Assembly (NCBI RefSeq): GCF_028437565.1
Contig: NZ_JAMRYR010000003.1
Coordinates: 248,001-312,000 of the forward strand
Source: Actinomyces sp. B33
GTDB taxonomy: Bacteria > Actinomycetota > Actinomycetes > Actinomycetales > Actinomycetaceae
Length of the DNA stretch: 64,000 nucleotides
Direction of reading: 5' to 3'
Notes under the pieces: model-generated
The model's database searches: none
What the model was told of the DNA's origin: nothing
What the model saw: the letters and a program-made list of their open reading frames with translations, nothing else
Shown here: one piece after another, positions 7,126-16,071 of the stretch
Position numbering within the stretch: the first letter of the stretch is position 1
How the letters are laid out: the number at the start of each line of letters is the position of its first letter
Position numbers and translations under genes: made by a program

Positions 7126-10073
7126 TGCCCCCCGACCCCAAGCCCCTGCGAGGCGCGGGAGTCGTCGACGCGGGGAGGGCGGCCGAGCTCCTCGACGCGC
7201 TCCCCGGCCCCCGCCCGGAGTGGATCCGGGCGCTGGGCGCCTGCGCCGACCCCGACCTCGCCCTCATCCAGGCCCTCAGGCTCTCCGATGCGGCCCCCGG
7301 CGCGACCGCCGACGCGGCCTCGAACGCGGACCCGGAGCGGTTGAGGAGGCTCGTCGCCCTCCTCGGAGGCTCGCGCGCCCTCGGGGACCTCGTCATCGCC
7401 GCTCCCCGCGAGCGCCTGAACGCCGTATGGGAGGATCCCACCGACCCCCGGCCCCTCCTGCTCGCCGCCGTCGGGGCCGACCCCGGGGAACCGGATCCCA
7501 TCGCGGCCCCCGGGCGCTCCGGCGACGACCTGCGGCGAGCCTACCGGCGGGCCCTGATCCCCATCGCCGTCGACGATCTGACCGCCCCCGACGTCGCCGC
7601 CCGCATGCCCGTCGTCGGGCGGCGCCTCGCCGACCTCGTCGACGCCGCGCTCGCCGCGGCCCTGGCCCTGGCCCGCCGGGACATCGACCCCGGGAGGACC
7701 GCCCGTCTCGCCGTGATCGCGATGGGCAAGACCGGGGCGCGCGAGCTCAACTACATCTCCGACGTCGACGTCGTCTACGCCGTCGAGCCGGCTCCCGGCC
7801 AGGACGAGCGGGAGGCCGTCGAGATCGGGACTCGACTGGCGGCGATGCTCACCCAGGCCTGCTCGGGGGCGGGGGCGGAGCCTCCGCTGTGGACCATCGA
7901 CGCGAATCTTCGGCCCGAGGGGCGCAGCGGAGCCCTCGTGCGGACCGTCGAGTCCTACCGGTCCTACTGGGACGCGTGGGCGCAGACGTGGGAGTTCCAG
8001 GCGCTCCTCAAAGCCCGGGCGTGCGCGGGCGACGCGCGGGTGGGACGGGCCTTCGAGGAGGCCGCCGCCCCCTACGTGTGGAGCGCGGCCGGCCGCGAGG
8101 GGTTCGTCGACTCGGCGCGACGGATGCGAGCCCGCGTCGAGGAGACGATCCCCAGGCGCCAGGCGGACCGTGAGCTCAAGCTCGGACGAGGCGGGCTGCG
8201 CGACGTCGAATTCTCCGTCCAGCTCCTCCAGCTCGTCCACGGGCGGGCCGACGAGGAGCTGCGCGTGCGCTCGACGCTCGACGCGATCGATGCGCTGTCC
8301 CGCGGAGGCTACGTCGCCAGGACCGACGCCGCGGAGCTCGCCGACTGCTACCGGTTCCTGCGCGCCATCGAGCACCGCGCCCAGCTGCCGAGGATGCGGC
8401 GCACCCACCTGATCCCCTCGGACCCCGAGGAGCTGCGGATCATGGGGCGGGCGGTGGACCCGCGCAGCTGGAGCGCGCCGGGCGCCCTCGCCGACGAGAT
8501 CGCCCGGGTGCGGGAGAGGGTCCGGGCCCTCCACGAGGACCTCTTCTACAGGCCGATCATCTCGGCGACCGCGGGCCTGAGCCCCGACGAGGCCCGTCTC
8601 GACGAGGACGCCGCCCGCGCCCGCCTGGCCGCCGTCGGCTACCTCGATCCGGCCGGGGCCCTCTCCCACATCCGGGCCCTGACCTCGGGCACGAGCAGGC
8701 GCGCGACGATCCAGCGCCACCTCCTGCCCGTCTTCATCTCCTGGCTCGCCGACGGCGCGGACCCCGGTCTGGGGCTCCTCAACTTCCGTGCCCTGTCGGA
8801 GCGCATCGGGGACTCCCACTGGTACCTCGCGCTCCTGAGGGACTCCGGGGTCGCCGCCCAGCGCCTGTGCCGGATGCTCCCGAACTCCAAGTGGATCGCC
8901 GACGCCCTGGCGACCCGCCCCGAGGCCGTCGCGTGGCTCGACCGCGACGACGACCTCGCGCCCGCGCCCGTCGACCGCCTGCGCGCCGAGGTGGCCTCCC
9001 TGGTCTCGCGCCACCCCGATCCCCAGGACGCCGCCGCCCGCGTGCGCGCGGTCCGCTCGCGCGAGGTCGCCCGCCAGGCGATGGCCGACATCCTCGACGG
9101 ATTGCGCGCCGGGCGCCGGGCGATATCTGAGGCGACCGACGCCGCCCTCGAGGGGGCGCTCGCCATCGCCGAGCGCGAGGACGCGCGGGCGCACGGGGGG
9201 GCCAGGGCCGAGGTGGCCCTGGTGGCCATGGGCCGCTACGGGGGCCGCGAGTCCTCCTACGCCTCCGACGCCGACGTCATCGCCGTCCATCGGCCCGTCG
9301 CCGGCGCCCGCGAGGACGAGGCACTCGAATCGGCGACCGCGATCGTCACCCGCGTTAAGGCCCTCCTCGGGGAGGTGACGAATCAGATGAGCGTCCTCGT
9401 CGACCTCGGCCTGCGCCCCGAGGGGCGCAACGGGGCGATGAGCCGCACCTGCGCGTCCTACGCCGACTACTACGGGAAATGGGCGTCGACGTGGGAGCGA
9501 CAGGCGCTCGTCCGCGCCCGCCGGGCGTGCGGCCCCGACGACCTCCTCGACTCCTTCTTCGCCGTCGTCGAGGGGCACTGCTACGGATCCGCGCTCGACG
9601 AGCCGTCGGCCCGCCAGATCCGCCTCCTCAAGGCCCGGATGGAGTCCGAGCGCCTTCCTCGCGGCATCGAGCCGAGCCGTCATGTCAAACTCGGTCCCGG
9701 GGGGCTCAGCGACGTCGAGTGGGTCGTCCAGCTCCTCCAGCTGCGCCACGGCCACGACCTGCCCGAGCTGCGCACCCCGTCGACGCTGGGGGCGCTGAGC
9801 GCGCTGGAGGCCGCCGGTCTCGTCGCCGGCGCGGACGCCGCGGCGCTGCGCGAGGCGTGGGAGCTGGCCTCGCGGATCCGCGCGGGCAACGTCCTGACGA
9901 GCGGCCGGACCTCGGGGCCGCGACTCGACGTCCTCGCGCGCGAGGCGAAGGACCTCGTCCCGCTGGCCCGGATGCTCGGCTACCCCGCGGGCCGGGAGAA
10001 TATCCTCGAAGAGGAGTGGCTGCGCGCCGCTCGACGCTCGCGGGCCGTGATGGACCGCCTGTTCTGGGAGTGA
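7125..10073 (+). CDS. glnE: Bifunctional glutamine synthetase adenylyltransferase/adenylyl-removase GlnE
   Basis: 982 residues with two homologous nucleotidyltransferase halves, as in known GlnE. The N-terminal (removase) half carries AMGKTGARELNYISDVDVVY (about residues 203-222), and the C-terminal (transferase) half AMGRYGGRESSYASDADVIA (about 702-721). Each contains the catalytic SD-x-D pair. LKLGRGGLRDVEFSVQLLQL and LGPGGLSDVEWVVQLLQL follow in the two helical regions. It reversibly adenylylates the GlnA1-type synthetase according to nitrogen state. The ATG overlaps the glnA2 stop by one base (TGATG), implying coupled translation, although its neighbour lacks the target tyrosine. Confidence 0.96.
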   Translation: MPPDPKPLRGAGVVDAGRAAELLDALPGPRPEWIRALGACADPDLALIQALRLSDAAPGATADAASNADPERLRRLVALLGGSRALGDLVIAAPRERLNAVWEDPTDPRPLLLAAVGADPGEPDPIAAPGRSGDDLRRAYRRALIPIAVDDLTAPDVAARMPVVGRRLADLVDAALAAALALARRDIDPGRTARLAVIAMGKTGARELNYISDVDVVYAVEPAPGQDEREAVEIGTRLAAMLTQACSGAGAEPPLWTIDANLRPEGRSGALVRTVESYRSYWDAWAQTWEFQALLKARACAGDARVGRAFEEAAAPYVWSAAGREGFVDSARRMRARVEETIPRRQADRELKLGRGGLRDVEFSVQLLQLVHGRADEELRVRSTLDAIDALSRGGYVARTDAAELADCYRFLRAIEHRAQLPRMRRTHLIPSDPEELRIMGRAVDPRSWSAPGALADEIARVRERVRALHEDLFYRPIISATAGLSPDEARLDEDAARARLAAVGYLDPAGALSHIRALTSGTSRRATIQRHLLPVFISWLADGADPGLGLLNFRALSERIGDSHWYLALLRDSGVAAQRLCRMLPNSKWIADALATRPEAVAWLDRDDDLAPAPVDRLRAEVASLVSRHPDPQDAAARVRAVRSREVARQAMADILDGLRAGRRAISEATDAALEGALAIAEREDARAHGGARAEVALVAMGRYGGRESSYASDADVIAVHRPVAGAREDEALESATAIVTRVKALLGEVTNQMSVLVDLGLRPEGRNGAMSRTCASYADYYGKWASTWERQALVRARRACGPDDLLDSFFAVVEGHCYGSALDEPSARQIRLLKARMESERLPRGIEPSRHVKLGPGGLSDVEWVVQLLQLRHGHDLPELRTPSTLGALSALEAAGLVAGADAAALREAWELASRIRAGNVLTSGRTSGPRLDVLAREAKDLVPLARMLGYPAGRENILEEEWLRAARRSRAVMDRLFWE

Positions 10074-10079
10074 ACCCGT

Positions 10080-10751
10080 ATGCTCATCGTCCTCGTCCGC
10101 CACGGGCGGACCTACGCGAACGCGCTCATGGCGCTCGATACGGCCCGACCCGGGCTCCCGCTGACCGAGGAGGGACTGGCCCAGGCCTCGCGACTGGCTG
10201 AACGGTGGGAGTCGGAGGTGGCCCCGGCCCCGTCGGTCGTCGCGGTCTCCCCGTTGACGCGCACGCGGCAGACGGCGGCGCCCCTGTGCGCGCGCTTCGG
10301 CGTGGAGCCGATGATCCGGCCGGGGCTGCGCGAGCTGCGCAGCGGCGACCTGGAGATGAACGACGACCTGCTCTCCGATCTGGGGTACCACACGACCGTG
10401 GGGACCTGGTCCTGCGGCGGGACGGGGACCCGGATGGGGGGCGGGGAAACGGGGGACGAGGCGCGGGCTCGGGCCCTGCCGGTCGTCCGCGAGGTCGGGC
10501 GGCTCGTGCGCGAGCGGGCGGGGGAGGAGGGCGTGGGGGCGCTCATCGCCCACGGGGCGTTGATCCGGCTCCTGGCGTCGACGCTGGCCGACAACATCGA
10601 CGGCGGCCTCGTCATGCGCCATTTCATGGGCAACACGGGCACGGTCGTCCTGCGATGGCCCCGCGGGCTCGACCCCGAGGGGCTGGAGGGGCTGGTGGGG
10701 GCCCTGCACGCGCTGACGTGGAATGATCGGCCCGTCGGGGACTGGACCTAA
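10080..10751 (+). CDS. Histidine phosphatase (phosphoglycerate-mutase-like) family protein
   Basis: 223 residues starting VLVRHGRTYAN, the catalytic RHG motif with the phosphorylated His near residue 9. SPLTRTRQTA, the acidic LRELRSGDLE and the second histidine in LIAHGALIRLL complete the active site. This is a broad superfamily of phosphatases acting on sugar phosphates, nucleotides or proteins, and the substrate cannot be read from sequence. The start lies 6 nt after the glnE stop, so it is probably read through from glnA2-glnE. An ORF this similar to PhoE/GpmB-type enzymes is common behind glnE in actinobacteria (general impression, not checked). Confidence 0.85.
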   Translation: MLIVLVRHGRTYANALMALDTARPGLPLTEEGLAQASRLAERWESEVAPAPSVVAVSPLTRTRQTAAPLCARFGVEPMIRPGLRELRSGDLEMNDDLLSDLGYHTTVGTWSCGGTGTRMGGGETGDEARARALPVVREVGRLVRERAGEEGVGALIAHGALIRLLASTLADNIDGGLVMRHFMGNTGTVVLRWPRGLDPEGLEGLVGALHALTWNDRPVGDWT

Positions 10752-10767
10752 TGGTAACGGTGATAAA

Positions 10768-10822
10768 TTAAGCAAAAGCGCTTCATCTAGTATTGTTTAA
10801 GTGAAACAGCTTAATCTAAGCG
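10768..10822 (+). promoter_or_regulatory. AT-rich operator-like promoter of satD-like gene
   Basis: This stretch is far more AT-rich than its surroundings. It holds two imperfect palindromes sharing the half-site TTAAG(C): AAGC-N6-GCTT at 10770-10783 and TTAAG-N8-CTTAA at 10797-10814, with a third half-site CTAAGCG at 10816-10822. TAGTAT at 10788-10793 could be the -10 box, placing the second palindrome on the transcription start. The downstream protein ends in a helix-turn-helix-like segment, so autoregulation is a reasonable guess. Confidence 0.4.
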
Positions 10823-10857
10823 AATGGTCGCCGGGCCACTCGCAGAGGGGAGGACGG

Positions 10858-11442
10858 ATGATCGTCGTGACGATCGACCAAGAGAACTCGCGCCATCGGG
10901 GAGACCGCGTGGACGATCTCCTCGCGGCCTTCCGCTCCGACGGGCCCGACCCGGTCCTCGAACGGACCGCCGGCGACGAGGCCCAGGGGGCCTTCGAGGA
11001 GCCCGCTGCGGCTCTGAGCGTCGTCCTGTGGGCCCTGCGCGACGGCGGCTGGCATATCGGCATCGGAGCGGGCGCGGGACGGCTGTCCCCCGATCGCAGT
11101 CCGCGCGCGGGGACGGGCCCGGCCTTCATCCGCGCGCGCGAGGCCGTCGAGGCCTCGAAAAAGGCCCCGATCTCGATCGCCGTGCGCTCCGAGGAGCGAG
11201 AGGAGCGGGCGGGCCTGCTCGAAGGACTCCTGCGCCTCTACGGCGTCCTCTCCCAGCGTCGGACGGCCCGGCAATGGGAGATCATCGACGCCTACGCGAA
11301 GTCGCACAGCGCCAGTGAGGCCGCGTCGGTCCTCGGGATCAGCGACCCGGCCGTCTCGCAGTCGCTGCGCTCGTCGGCGTGGCGGGAGGAGTCGGCGACC
11401 CACCCCCTCGCCGTCGAACTGCTCGGGGAGATCTCGCGATGA
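10858..11442 (+). CDS. SatD-family protein with C-terminal helix-turn-helix
   Basis: 194 residues. IVVTIDQENSRHRG at the start, TAGDEAQG (about residue 42), IGIGAGAGRL, GTGPAFIRAREAVEASKK and the C-terminal RTARQWEIIDAYAK with LGISDPAVSQSL match the layout of SatD proteins (Pfam SatD family), named from an acid-tolerance locus of Streptococcus mutans; molecular function is not established. The C-terminal part looks like a DNA-binding helix-turn-helix. The ATG at 10858 is chosen because AGGGGAGGA precedes it by 3 nt or more, whereas the in-frame GTG at 10801 sits inside the operator-like palindrome. It overlaps the next gene by 4 nt (ATGA). Confidence 0.7.
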   Translation: MIVVTIDQENSRHRGDRVDDLLAAFRSDGPDPVLERTAGDEAQGAFEEPAAALSVVLWALRDGGWHIGIGAGAGRLSPDRSPRAGTGPAFIRAREAVEASKKAPISIAVRSEEREERAGLLEGLLRLYGVLSQRRTARQWEIIDAYAKSHSASEAASVLGISDPAVSQSLRSSAWREESATHPLAVELLGEISR

Positions 11443-11855
11443 CCCCGATCGGAATCGCCGTCAGCGTCGCCGGGGCGCTGCTGTCCATCGGACTCGGATG
11501 GCTCGTCACCCTCCTCGTCCTCAGGATCGCCAAAGTCGTCGACTCCGCCCCCGACACTGTCGGCGCCGCCGACGGGAGGGCGAGGCTCCTGAGAGGGCCG
11601 ACCGCGTCGTCGCACGTCCTGCGCGGCGGGACCTGGATCGGCATCCTCGAGCGCCTCGCCGTGTACACGGCGATCCTATCGGGCCAACCGATGCTGATCT
11701 CCGCGGTGATCGCCGTCAAGGGCCTGGGCCGCTACCCCGAGCTCAGGGAGAACCCCGCGGCCGCCGAGCGCTTCCTCATCGGCACCGGGGCCTCGATCCT
11801 CACCGCGGTCCTCGTGGCGATCGGCGCCGCTGGGGCCCTCGACGCCCTCGCCTGA
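11439..11855 (+). CDS. Small membrane protein paired with SatD-like gene
   Basis: 138 residues with an N-terminal membrane helix (about 5-28, GIAVSVAGALLSIGLGWLV), a polar loop, then GILERLAVYTAILSGQP and a hydrophobic stretch, the motif KGLGRYPEL (about residue 98), and a final membrane helix (about 117-137). I recognise the ERL-KGLGRYPEL pattern as recurring beside SatD-type genes but know no function. Its ATG overlaps the satD-like stop, so both are made from one mRNA, and the SatD-like protein may act with it at the membrane. Its TGA stop abuts the stop of the convergent gene. Confidence 0.7.
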   Translation: MTPIGIAVSVAGALLSIGLGWLVTLLVLRIAKVVDSAPDTVGAADGRARLLRGPTASSHVLRGGTWIGILERLAVYTAILSGQPMLISAVIAVKGLGRYPELRENPAAAERFLIGTGASILTAVLVAIGAAGALDALA

Positions 11856-12089
11856 TCAGCCGTCGGCCCCGTCCTGCGTCCGCAGATCCTCGATGGGGAC
11901 GAATTCGTAGGGGAACGACCGGTACCGCATGTAATCGGCGAGGAAATCCACGTGCTCGGGGCAGGCGAGCCACGTCTTCGTCCGATGCCGCGGGATCGAC
12001 GGGTTGCGCCAGCGGATCGCCGTCGTCGCCCCCTCCCGGCACCCGCGCGCCGAGCACGTCAGGTCCCGCGGTCCGTGAGTCAGTGCCAT
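11856..12089 (-). CDS. Small conserved actinobacterial protein with Cys/His motif
   Basis: 77 residues. It contains C-x4-C near residues 12-17 (CSARGC), an IRWRNP segment and WLACPEH near residue 42, so a C-x4-C...C-x2-H zinc-binding knuckle is likely. Similar proteins of about 80 residues occur widely in actinobacteria and are often labelled 'acetone carboxylase' by propagation of a wrong name; nothing here supports that function. It is convergent with the membrane gene on the plus strand: the two stops abut as TGATCA. The ATG at 12089 gives a full-length product starting just before the first cysteine. Confidence 0.75.
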   Translation of the reverse strand: MALTHGPRDLTCSARGCREGATTAIRWRNPSIPRHRTKTWLACPEHVDFLADYMRYRSFPYEFVPIEDLRTQDGADG

Positions 12090-12115
12090 CAACGCCTCCT
12101 CGTCGGCTGACACTG

Positions 12116-12121
12116 TACCCT
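12116..12121 (+). promoter_or_regulatory. -10 hexamer TACCCT, likely leaderless sixA-like gene
   Basis: TACCCT ends 7 nt before the ATG at 12129 and no ribosome binding site is present. CTGACA just upstream resembles a -35 box but the spacing is too short, so only the -10 element is proposed. Confidence 0.45.
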
Positions 12122-12128
12122 GGTCGGC

Positions 12129-12623
12129 ATGGCGCGCCGCACGCTGATCCTCGTCCGCCACGGGCACGCGAGTCCCGGCGCCGTCGACGCCGACCGCCCG
12201 CTCGACCGGCGCGGCCAGGGCGAGGCCCGCGCCCTGGGCCTCGCCCTGGCGGCTCTCGTCCCTGCCGTCGACCAGTGCGCCTCCTCCGACGCCCGCCGGA
12301 CCCGGCAGACCGCCGCCGCGATCCTCGATCGCGTATCGGCCGCCGTGTCGTGGGCCGACCGGTCCCTCTACCTGTGCGCCGCCGCCGACCTCATCGACCT
12401 CGCGCGGGGATTCGAGGGGGAGACGGGGATCATCGTCGGGCACGAGCCGTCCTTGTCGCTCGCGGTCCTCGACCTGTGCGGGCCCGATGCTGGCCCCGTC
12501 GTCGACGCGGGAGTGGCGACCGGCACCGCGGTCGTCATGACGTTCGACGGGCGGTGGGAGGACCTGCGGCCCGGATGCGCGCGGGCGGCGCGGCGGATCG
12601 ACCCCGCCGAGGCGCCGCGCTGA
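12129..12623 (+). CDS. SixA-like phosphohistidine phosphatase family protein
   Basis: 164 residues. [12 protein letters not shown] (about residues 6-17) holds the catalytic [16 protein letters not shown] the second conserved arginine, and [10 protein letters not shown] (about 102-111) the second catalytic histidine with the GHEP motif characteristic of SixA rather than of phosphoglycerate mutases. E. coli SixA removes phosphate from phosphohistidine in signalling proteins; the target in this organism is unknown. The divergent Cys-rich small gene starts 39 nt upstream. Confidence 0.82.
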   Translation: MARRTLILVRHGHASPGAVDADRPLDRRGQGEARALGLALAALVPAVDQCASSDARRTRQTAAAILDRVSAAVSWADRSLYLCAAADLIDLARGFEGETGIIVGHEPSLSLAVLDLCGPDAGPVVDAGVATGTAVVMTFDGRWEDLRPGCARAARRIDPAEAPR

Positions 12624-12744
12624 CCGGATCGGCCCGGACGGGACCCGTGAGGACACGCCGCCGGGCCCGTCCCCGATTCGGGCGCTGCGGCGGCGGGCGG
12701 GTACGCTGACGACGTATGTCGAACCATCCCAAGGGGGAGCACTG

Positions 12745-13506
12745 ATGTCGGGACACTCCAAGTGGGCGACCACCAAGCACAAGAAGGCGGCGATCGACGC
12801 CAAGCGGGGCAAGCTCTTCGCCCGCCTCATCAAGAACATCGAAGTCGCGGCCCGCACGGGCGGGGGTGATCCGGCCGGCAACCCGACGCTGTACGACGCG
12901 ATCCAGAAGGCCAAGAAGAACTCCGTCCCGGCCGACAACATCGACCGCGCCGTCAAGCGCGGATCCGGCGCCGAGGCCGGCGGCGCCTCCTACGAGACGA
13001 TCATGTACGAGGGCTACGGGCCCGGCGGCGTGGCCCTCCTCGTCGAGTGCCTCACCGATAACAAGAACCGCGCCGCCTCCGACGTGCGCCTGGGATTCAA
13101 CCGCTCCGGCGGGTCGCTCGCCGACCCGGGGTCGGTCTCCTACCTGTTCTCCCGCCGGGGGGTCGTCGAGGTCGCCGGCGGCGACGGCGTCGATGAGGAC
13201 GCGATCATGGAGGCCGTCCTCGACGCCGGCGCGGAGGAGGTCACGTCGACCGGCGACGGATTCGTCATCGAGTCGGAGCCCCAGGACGTCGTCGCCGTGC
13301 GCACCGCCCTGCAGGAGGCGGGCATCGACTACGAGTCCGCCGAGGTCCAGTTCGTCGCCTCGACCGAGGTCGAGATGGACCTCGAGGGGGCCCTCAAGGT
13401 CCAGCGCCTCATCGACGCCCTCGAGGAGTCCGACGACGTCCAGAACATCTACACGAACATGTCTCTTCCCGACGAGGTCCGCGCCCAGCTCGAGGACGAG
13501 GACTGA
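12745..13506 (+). CDS. yebC: YebC/PmpR-family protein (TACO1-like)
   Basis: 253 residues, full family length. It begins [14 protein letters not shown] and contains [31 protein letters not shown] and [14 protein letters not shown], all hallmarks of YebC. Recent work assigns YebC-type proteins a role in helping ribosomes through difficult sequences such as proline stretches, besides older reports of transcription factor activity. It has a good AAGGGGGAG ribosome site before the ATG. It sits directly upstream of ruvCAB, the arrangement seen in many actinobacteria. Confidence 0.95.
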   Translation: MSGHSKWATTKHKKAAIDAKRGKLFARLIKNIEVAARTGGGDPAGNPTLYDAIQKAKKNSVPADNIDRAVKRGSGAEAGGASYETIMYEGYGPGGVALLVECLTDNKNRAASDVRLGFNRSGGSLADPGSVSYLFSRRGVVEVAGGDGVDEDAIMEAVLDAGAEEVTSTGDGFVIESEPQDVVAVRTALQEAGIDYESAEVQFVASTEVEMDLEGALKVQRLIDALEESDDVQNIYTNMSLPDEVRAQLEDED

Positions 13507-13612
13507 TCGACGCGGGAGGATCCCGGGCGGAGCGAAGCGCGGGCGACCGGAGGAGCCGGCGCCCGCGCGCGCGTTCCCGGGGCGACGGGCCGATGGCAGG
13601 AGGGGGCGCGGC

Positions 13613-14242
13613 GTGCGAGTGATGGGGATCGACCCGGGACTCACGAGGTGCGGCCTGGGAGTCGTCGACGTCGACGGGTCGCGCCGCGCCTCCCTCGTCT
13701 ACGTCGGGGTCGCCCGATCCGACAAGGACCTGGCCACCCACTTCCGATTGCGGACGATCGCCGAGGCCATCGACGCCGTCATCGAGGCCCACGCCCCCGA
13801 GGTCGTCGCCATCGAACGGGTCTTCGCCCAGGACAACCTCCAGTCGGTGACGACCACCATGCAGGTCATGGGTGCGGCGATGACGTGCGTCGGCCGGGCC
13901 GGCCTGCCGATGGCGGTCCACACCCCCTCCGAGGTCAAGTCCGCGGTGTCCGGGAACGGCAACGCCGACAAGGCCCAGATCCAGGCGATGGTCACGCGCA
14001 TCCTCGGGTTGTCCCGGCCCCCCAAGCCGGCCGACGCCGCCGACTCCCTGGCCGTCGCCATCTGCCACGCGTGGCGGGGGACCGGGCTGCTGGGGGCGGG
14101 GGACGACTCCCAGGTGTCGGTGTCGCTCTCGGGGAGGCTGACCTCCAAAGGGGACCTGACCCCCGCTCAGCGGGCGTGGGCCGAGGCCGCCGCCGCGCAA
14201 CGCCGCACGGGCGCGGTCGATCCGCGCCTGAGGCGCGGGTAG
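13613..14242 (+). CDS. ruvC: Holliday junction resolvase RuvC
   Basis: 209-residue endodeoxyribonuclease that resolves Holliday junctions together with RuvAB. GIDPGLTRCG (catalytic Asp about residue 7), VAIERVFAQDNLQSV (Glu about 67) and ADAADSLAVAICH (the paired C-terminal acidic residues) are all present. The GTG at 13613 follows GGAGGGGG with good spacing and gives the typical MRVMGIDPG start. The last 45 residues are a low-similarity tail beyond the catalytic fold. It is first in a ruvC-ruvA-ruvB operon, with ruvA 52 nt downstream. Confidence 0.95.
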   Translation: MRVMGIDPGLTRCGLGVVDVDGSRRASLVYVGVARSDKDLATHFRLRTIAEAIDAVIEAHAPEVVAIERVFAQDNLQSVTTTMQVMGAAMTCVGRAGLPMAVHTPSEVKSAVSGNGNADKAQIQAMVTRILGLSRPPKPADAADSLAVAICHAWRGTGLLGAGDDSQVSVSLSGRLTSKGDLTPAQRAWAEAAAAQRRTGAVDPRLRRG

Positions 14243-14294
14243 GATCGTACATGTGTTCGCCCCGGTGTGATGACGCCGGGCAGGGAGGGAATCA

Positions 14295-14897
14295 GTGATC
14301 GCACAGTTGCGCGGGACCGTCGAGTCCGTCGGTCTCGACGAGATCGTCGTCCTCGTCTCCGGGATCGGCTTCGCCGTCCGCGTCGCGCCCGTCCTCGCCC
14401 AGGGCGTCCGCGCCGGTCAGGAGGTCGTCGTCCACACGTCGATGGTCGTGCGCGAGGACTCGATGACCCTCTTCGGCTTCAGGACCGCCGATGAGAGGGC
14501 CGTCTTCGAGACCCTGATGACTGTCAGCGGGATCGGCCCGAAGATCGCCCTCGCCGCGCTCGCCGTCCTCGCCCCCGACGACCTGCGCCGCGCCGTGCGG
14601 GACCAGGACATCGCCGCCCTGCAGAGGATCCCCGGGGTCGGCAAGAAGTCCGCCCAGCGCATGGCCCTGGAGATCGGCGACAAGCTCGGGACCCCGGCGG
14701 CCCTCGACGGGACGGCCCCAGCGCCCTTGTCGGCCCCCTCCGGGCAGGTCGAGGCCGAGGTTCGGGCGGCCCTCGTCGGCCTGGGGTGGACCGAGGCGGT
14801 CGCCGCCAAGGCCGTCGACTCGCTCGGAGGCAACGGCCTGGGGGCCTCGGACCTCCTCAAGGCCGCGCTCGTGACGCTCGGGGGCAGCCGTGGCTGA
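14295..14897 (+). CDS. ruvA: Holliday junction DNA helicase subunit RuvA
   Basis: 200-residue junction-binding subunit. An N-terminal OB fold ([18 protein letters not shown]) is followed by two helix-hairpin-helix motifs, [13 protein letters not shown] (about residue 77) and [16 protein letters not shown] (about 112). The C-terminal RuvB-contacting domain follows a short Ala/Pro linker and begins near residue 150. The GTG start has a GGGAGGG site upstream. The last 8 nt overlap the ruvB start, so the two subunits are translationally coupled. Confidence 0.95.
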   Translation: MIAQLRGTVESVGLDEIVVLVSGIGFAVRVAPVLAQGVRAGQEVVVHTSMVVREDSMTLFGFRTADERAVFETLMTVSGIGPKIALAALAVLAPDDLRRAVRDQDIAALQRIPGVGKKSAQRMALEIGDKLGTPAALDGTAPAPLSAPSGQVEAEVRAALVGLGWTEAVAAKAVDSLGGNGLGASDLLKAALVTLGGSRG

Positions 14898-15945
14898 GCC
14901 CTTCGACCCGATGTCCTCCGACCTCGCCGATTCCCTGCGCGTCGTCGCCCCCGACGCCGGGGAGCTCGAGCGCGCCGCCGAAGCTGCCCTGCGTCCCAAG
15001 CGTCTCAGCGAGTTCGTCGGCCAGCGCACCGTCCGCGACCAGCTCCAACTCGTCCTCGACGCGGCGCGCGGCAGGGGGACCCCCTCCGACCACGTCCTCC
15101 TGGCCGGCCCCCCCGGGCTCGGCAAGACGACGCTGGCGATGATCATCGCCGCCGAGATGGGCACCTCCCTGCGGCTCACCTCGGGGCCCGCCATCCAGCA
15201 CGCCGGCGACCTCGCGTCGATCCTCTCGGGACTTCAAGAGGGCGACGTCCTCTTCATCGACGAGATCCACCGCCTGGCCAGAACCGCCGAGGAGATGCTC
15301 TACCTGGCGATGGAGGACTTCCGCGTCGACGTCGTCGTCGGCAAGGGCCCGGGGGCGACCTCGATCCCCCTGACCCTGCCGCCCTTCACCGTCGTCGGCG
15401 CGACGACCCGGTCGGGCCTGCTGCCCGCCCCGCTGCGCGACCGGTTCGGTTTCACCGCCCACCTCGAGTTCTACGAGACCGACGAGCTCGAATCCGTCGT
15501 CACCCGCTCCGCCTCCCTCCTCGGCGCCCCGCTCGATCGGCGCGCCGCCCACGAGATCGCCTCGCGCTCGCGCGGCACGCCCCGCATCGCCAACAGGCTC
15601 CTGCGCCGCGTCGTCGACTTCGCGCAGGTGCGGGGCACCGGCGAGCTCACCCTCGACGCGGCCCGCGGCGCCCTCGACCTCTTCGAGGTCGATGCCTCCG
15701 GCCTCGACCGGCTCGACCGGGCGGTCCTCGAGGCCGTGTGCGCGCGCTTCGCCGGAGGACCCGTGGGCCTGACGACCCTGGCCGTCACCGTCGGCGAGGA
15801 GGCCGAGACCGTCGAGACGGTCGCCGAGCCCTATCTCGTGCGCGAGGGGTTCCTCGTGCGCACGACCCGCGGCCGGGCGGCGACCCCCAAGGCGTGGGCC
15901 CATCTGGGCCTGACCCCGCCTCAGGACGGCGCCCTCTTCGCGTAG
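14890..15945 (+). CDS. ruvB: Holliday junction branch migration ATPase RuvB
   Basis: 351-residue AAA+ motor that drives branch migration at RuvA-bound junctions. [12 protein letters not shown], Walker [10 protein letters not shown] (about residues 73-81), Walker [10 protein letters not shown] (about 121), sensor 1 in VVGATTRSG and the arginine-finger region [10 protein letters not shown] are intact. The C-terminal winged helix ends with the usual [15 protein letters not shown]. Starts at a GTG inside the end of ruvA (8-nt overlap). Following is a 126-nt gap containing the leader of yajC. Confidence 0.97.
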   Translation: MAEPFDPMSSDLADSLRVVAPDAGELERAAEAALRPKRLSEFVGQRTVRDQLQLVLDAARGRGTPSDHVLLAGPPGLGKTTLAMIIAAEMGTSLRLTSGPAIQHAGDLASILSGLQEGDVLFIDEIHRLARTAEEMLYLAMEDFRVDVVVGKGPGATSIPLTLPPFTVVGATTRSGLLPAPLRDRFGFTAHLEFYETDELESVVTRSASLLGAPLDRRAAHEIASRSRGTPRIANRLLRRVVDFAQVRGTGELTLDAARGALDLFEVDASGLDRLDRAVLEAVCARFAGGPVGLTTLAVTVGEEAETVETVAEPYLVREGFLVRTTRGRAATPKAWAHLGLTPPQDGALFA

Positions 15946-16071
15946 GCCGGCCCCCCGGGCTGTGAGAACCGGCCCAAACGGGCGGCGCGTCGCGTCGGGC
16001 CCCGCGGACGCACTACACTGCAACGGGCGCGTATTCGCGCGCACGAAGGACGTCGACGAAAGAGGCTGTCA

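Noticed and set aside
10801-10860. GTG at 10801 as start of the satD-like gene
   Set aside because: It lies inside a palindrome next to the -10 box and has no ribosome site, while the ATG at 10858 has a good AGGGGAGGA upstream.
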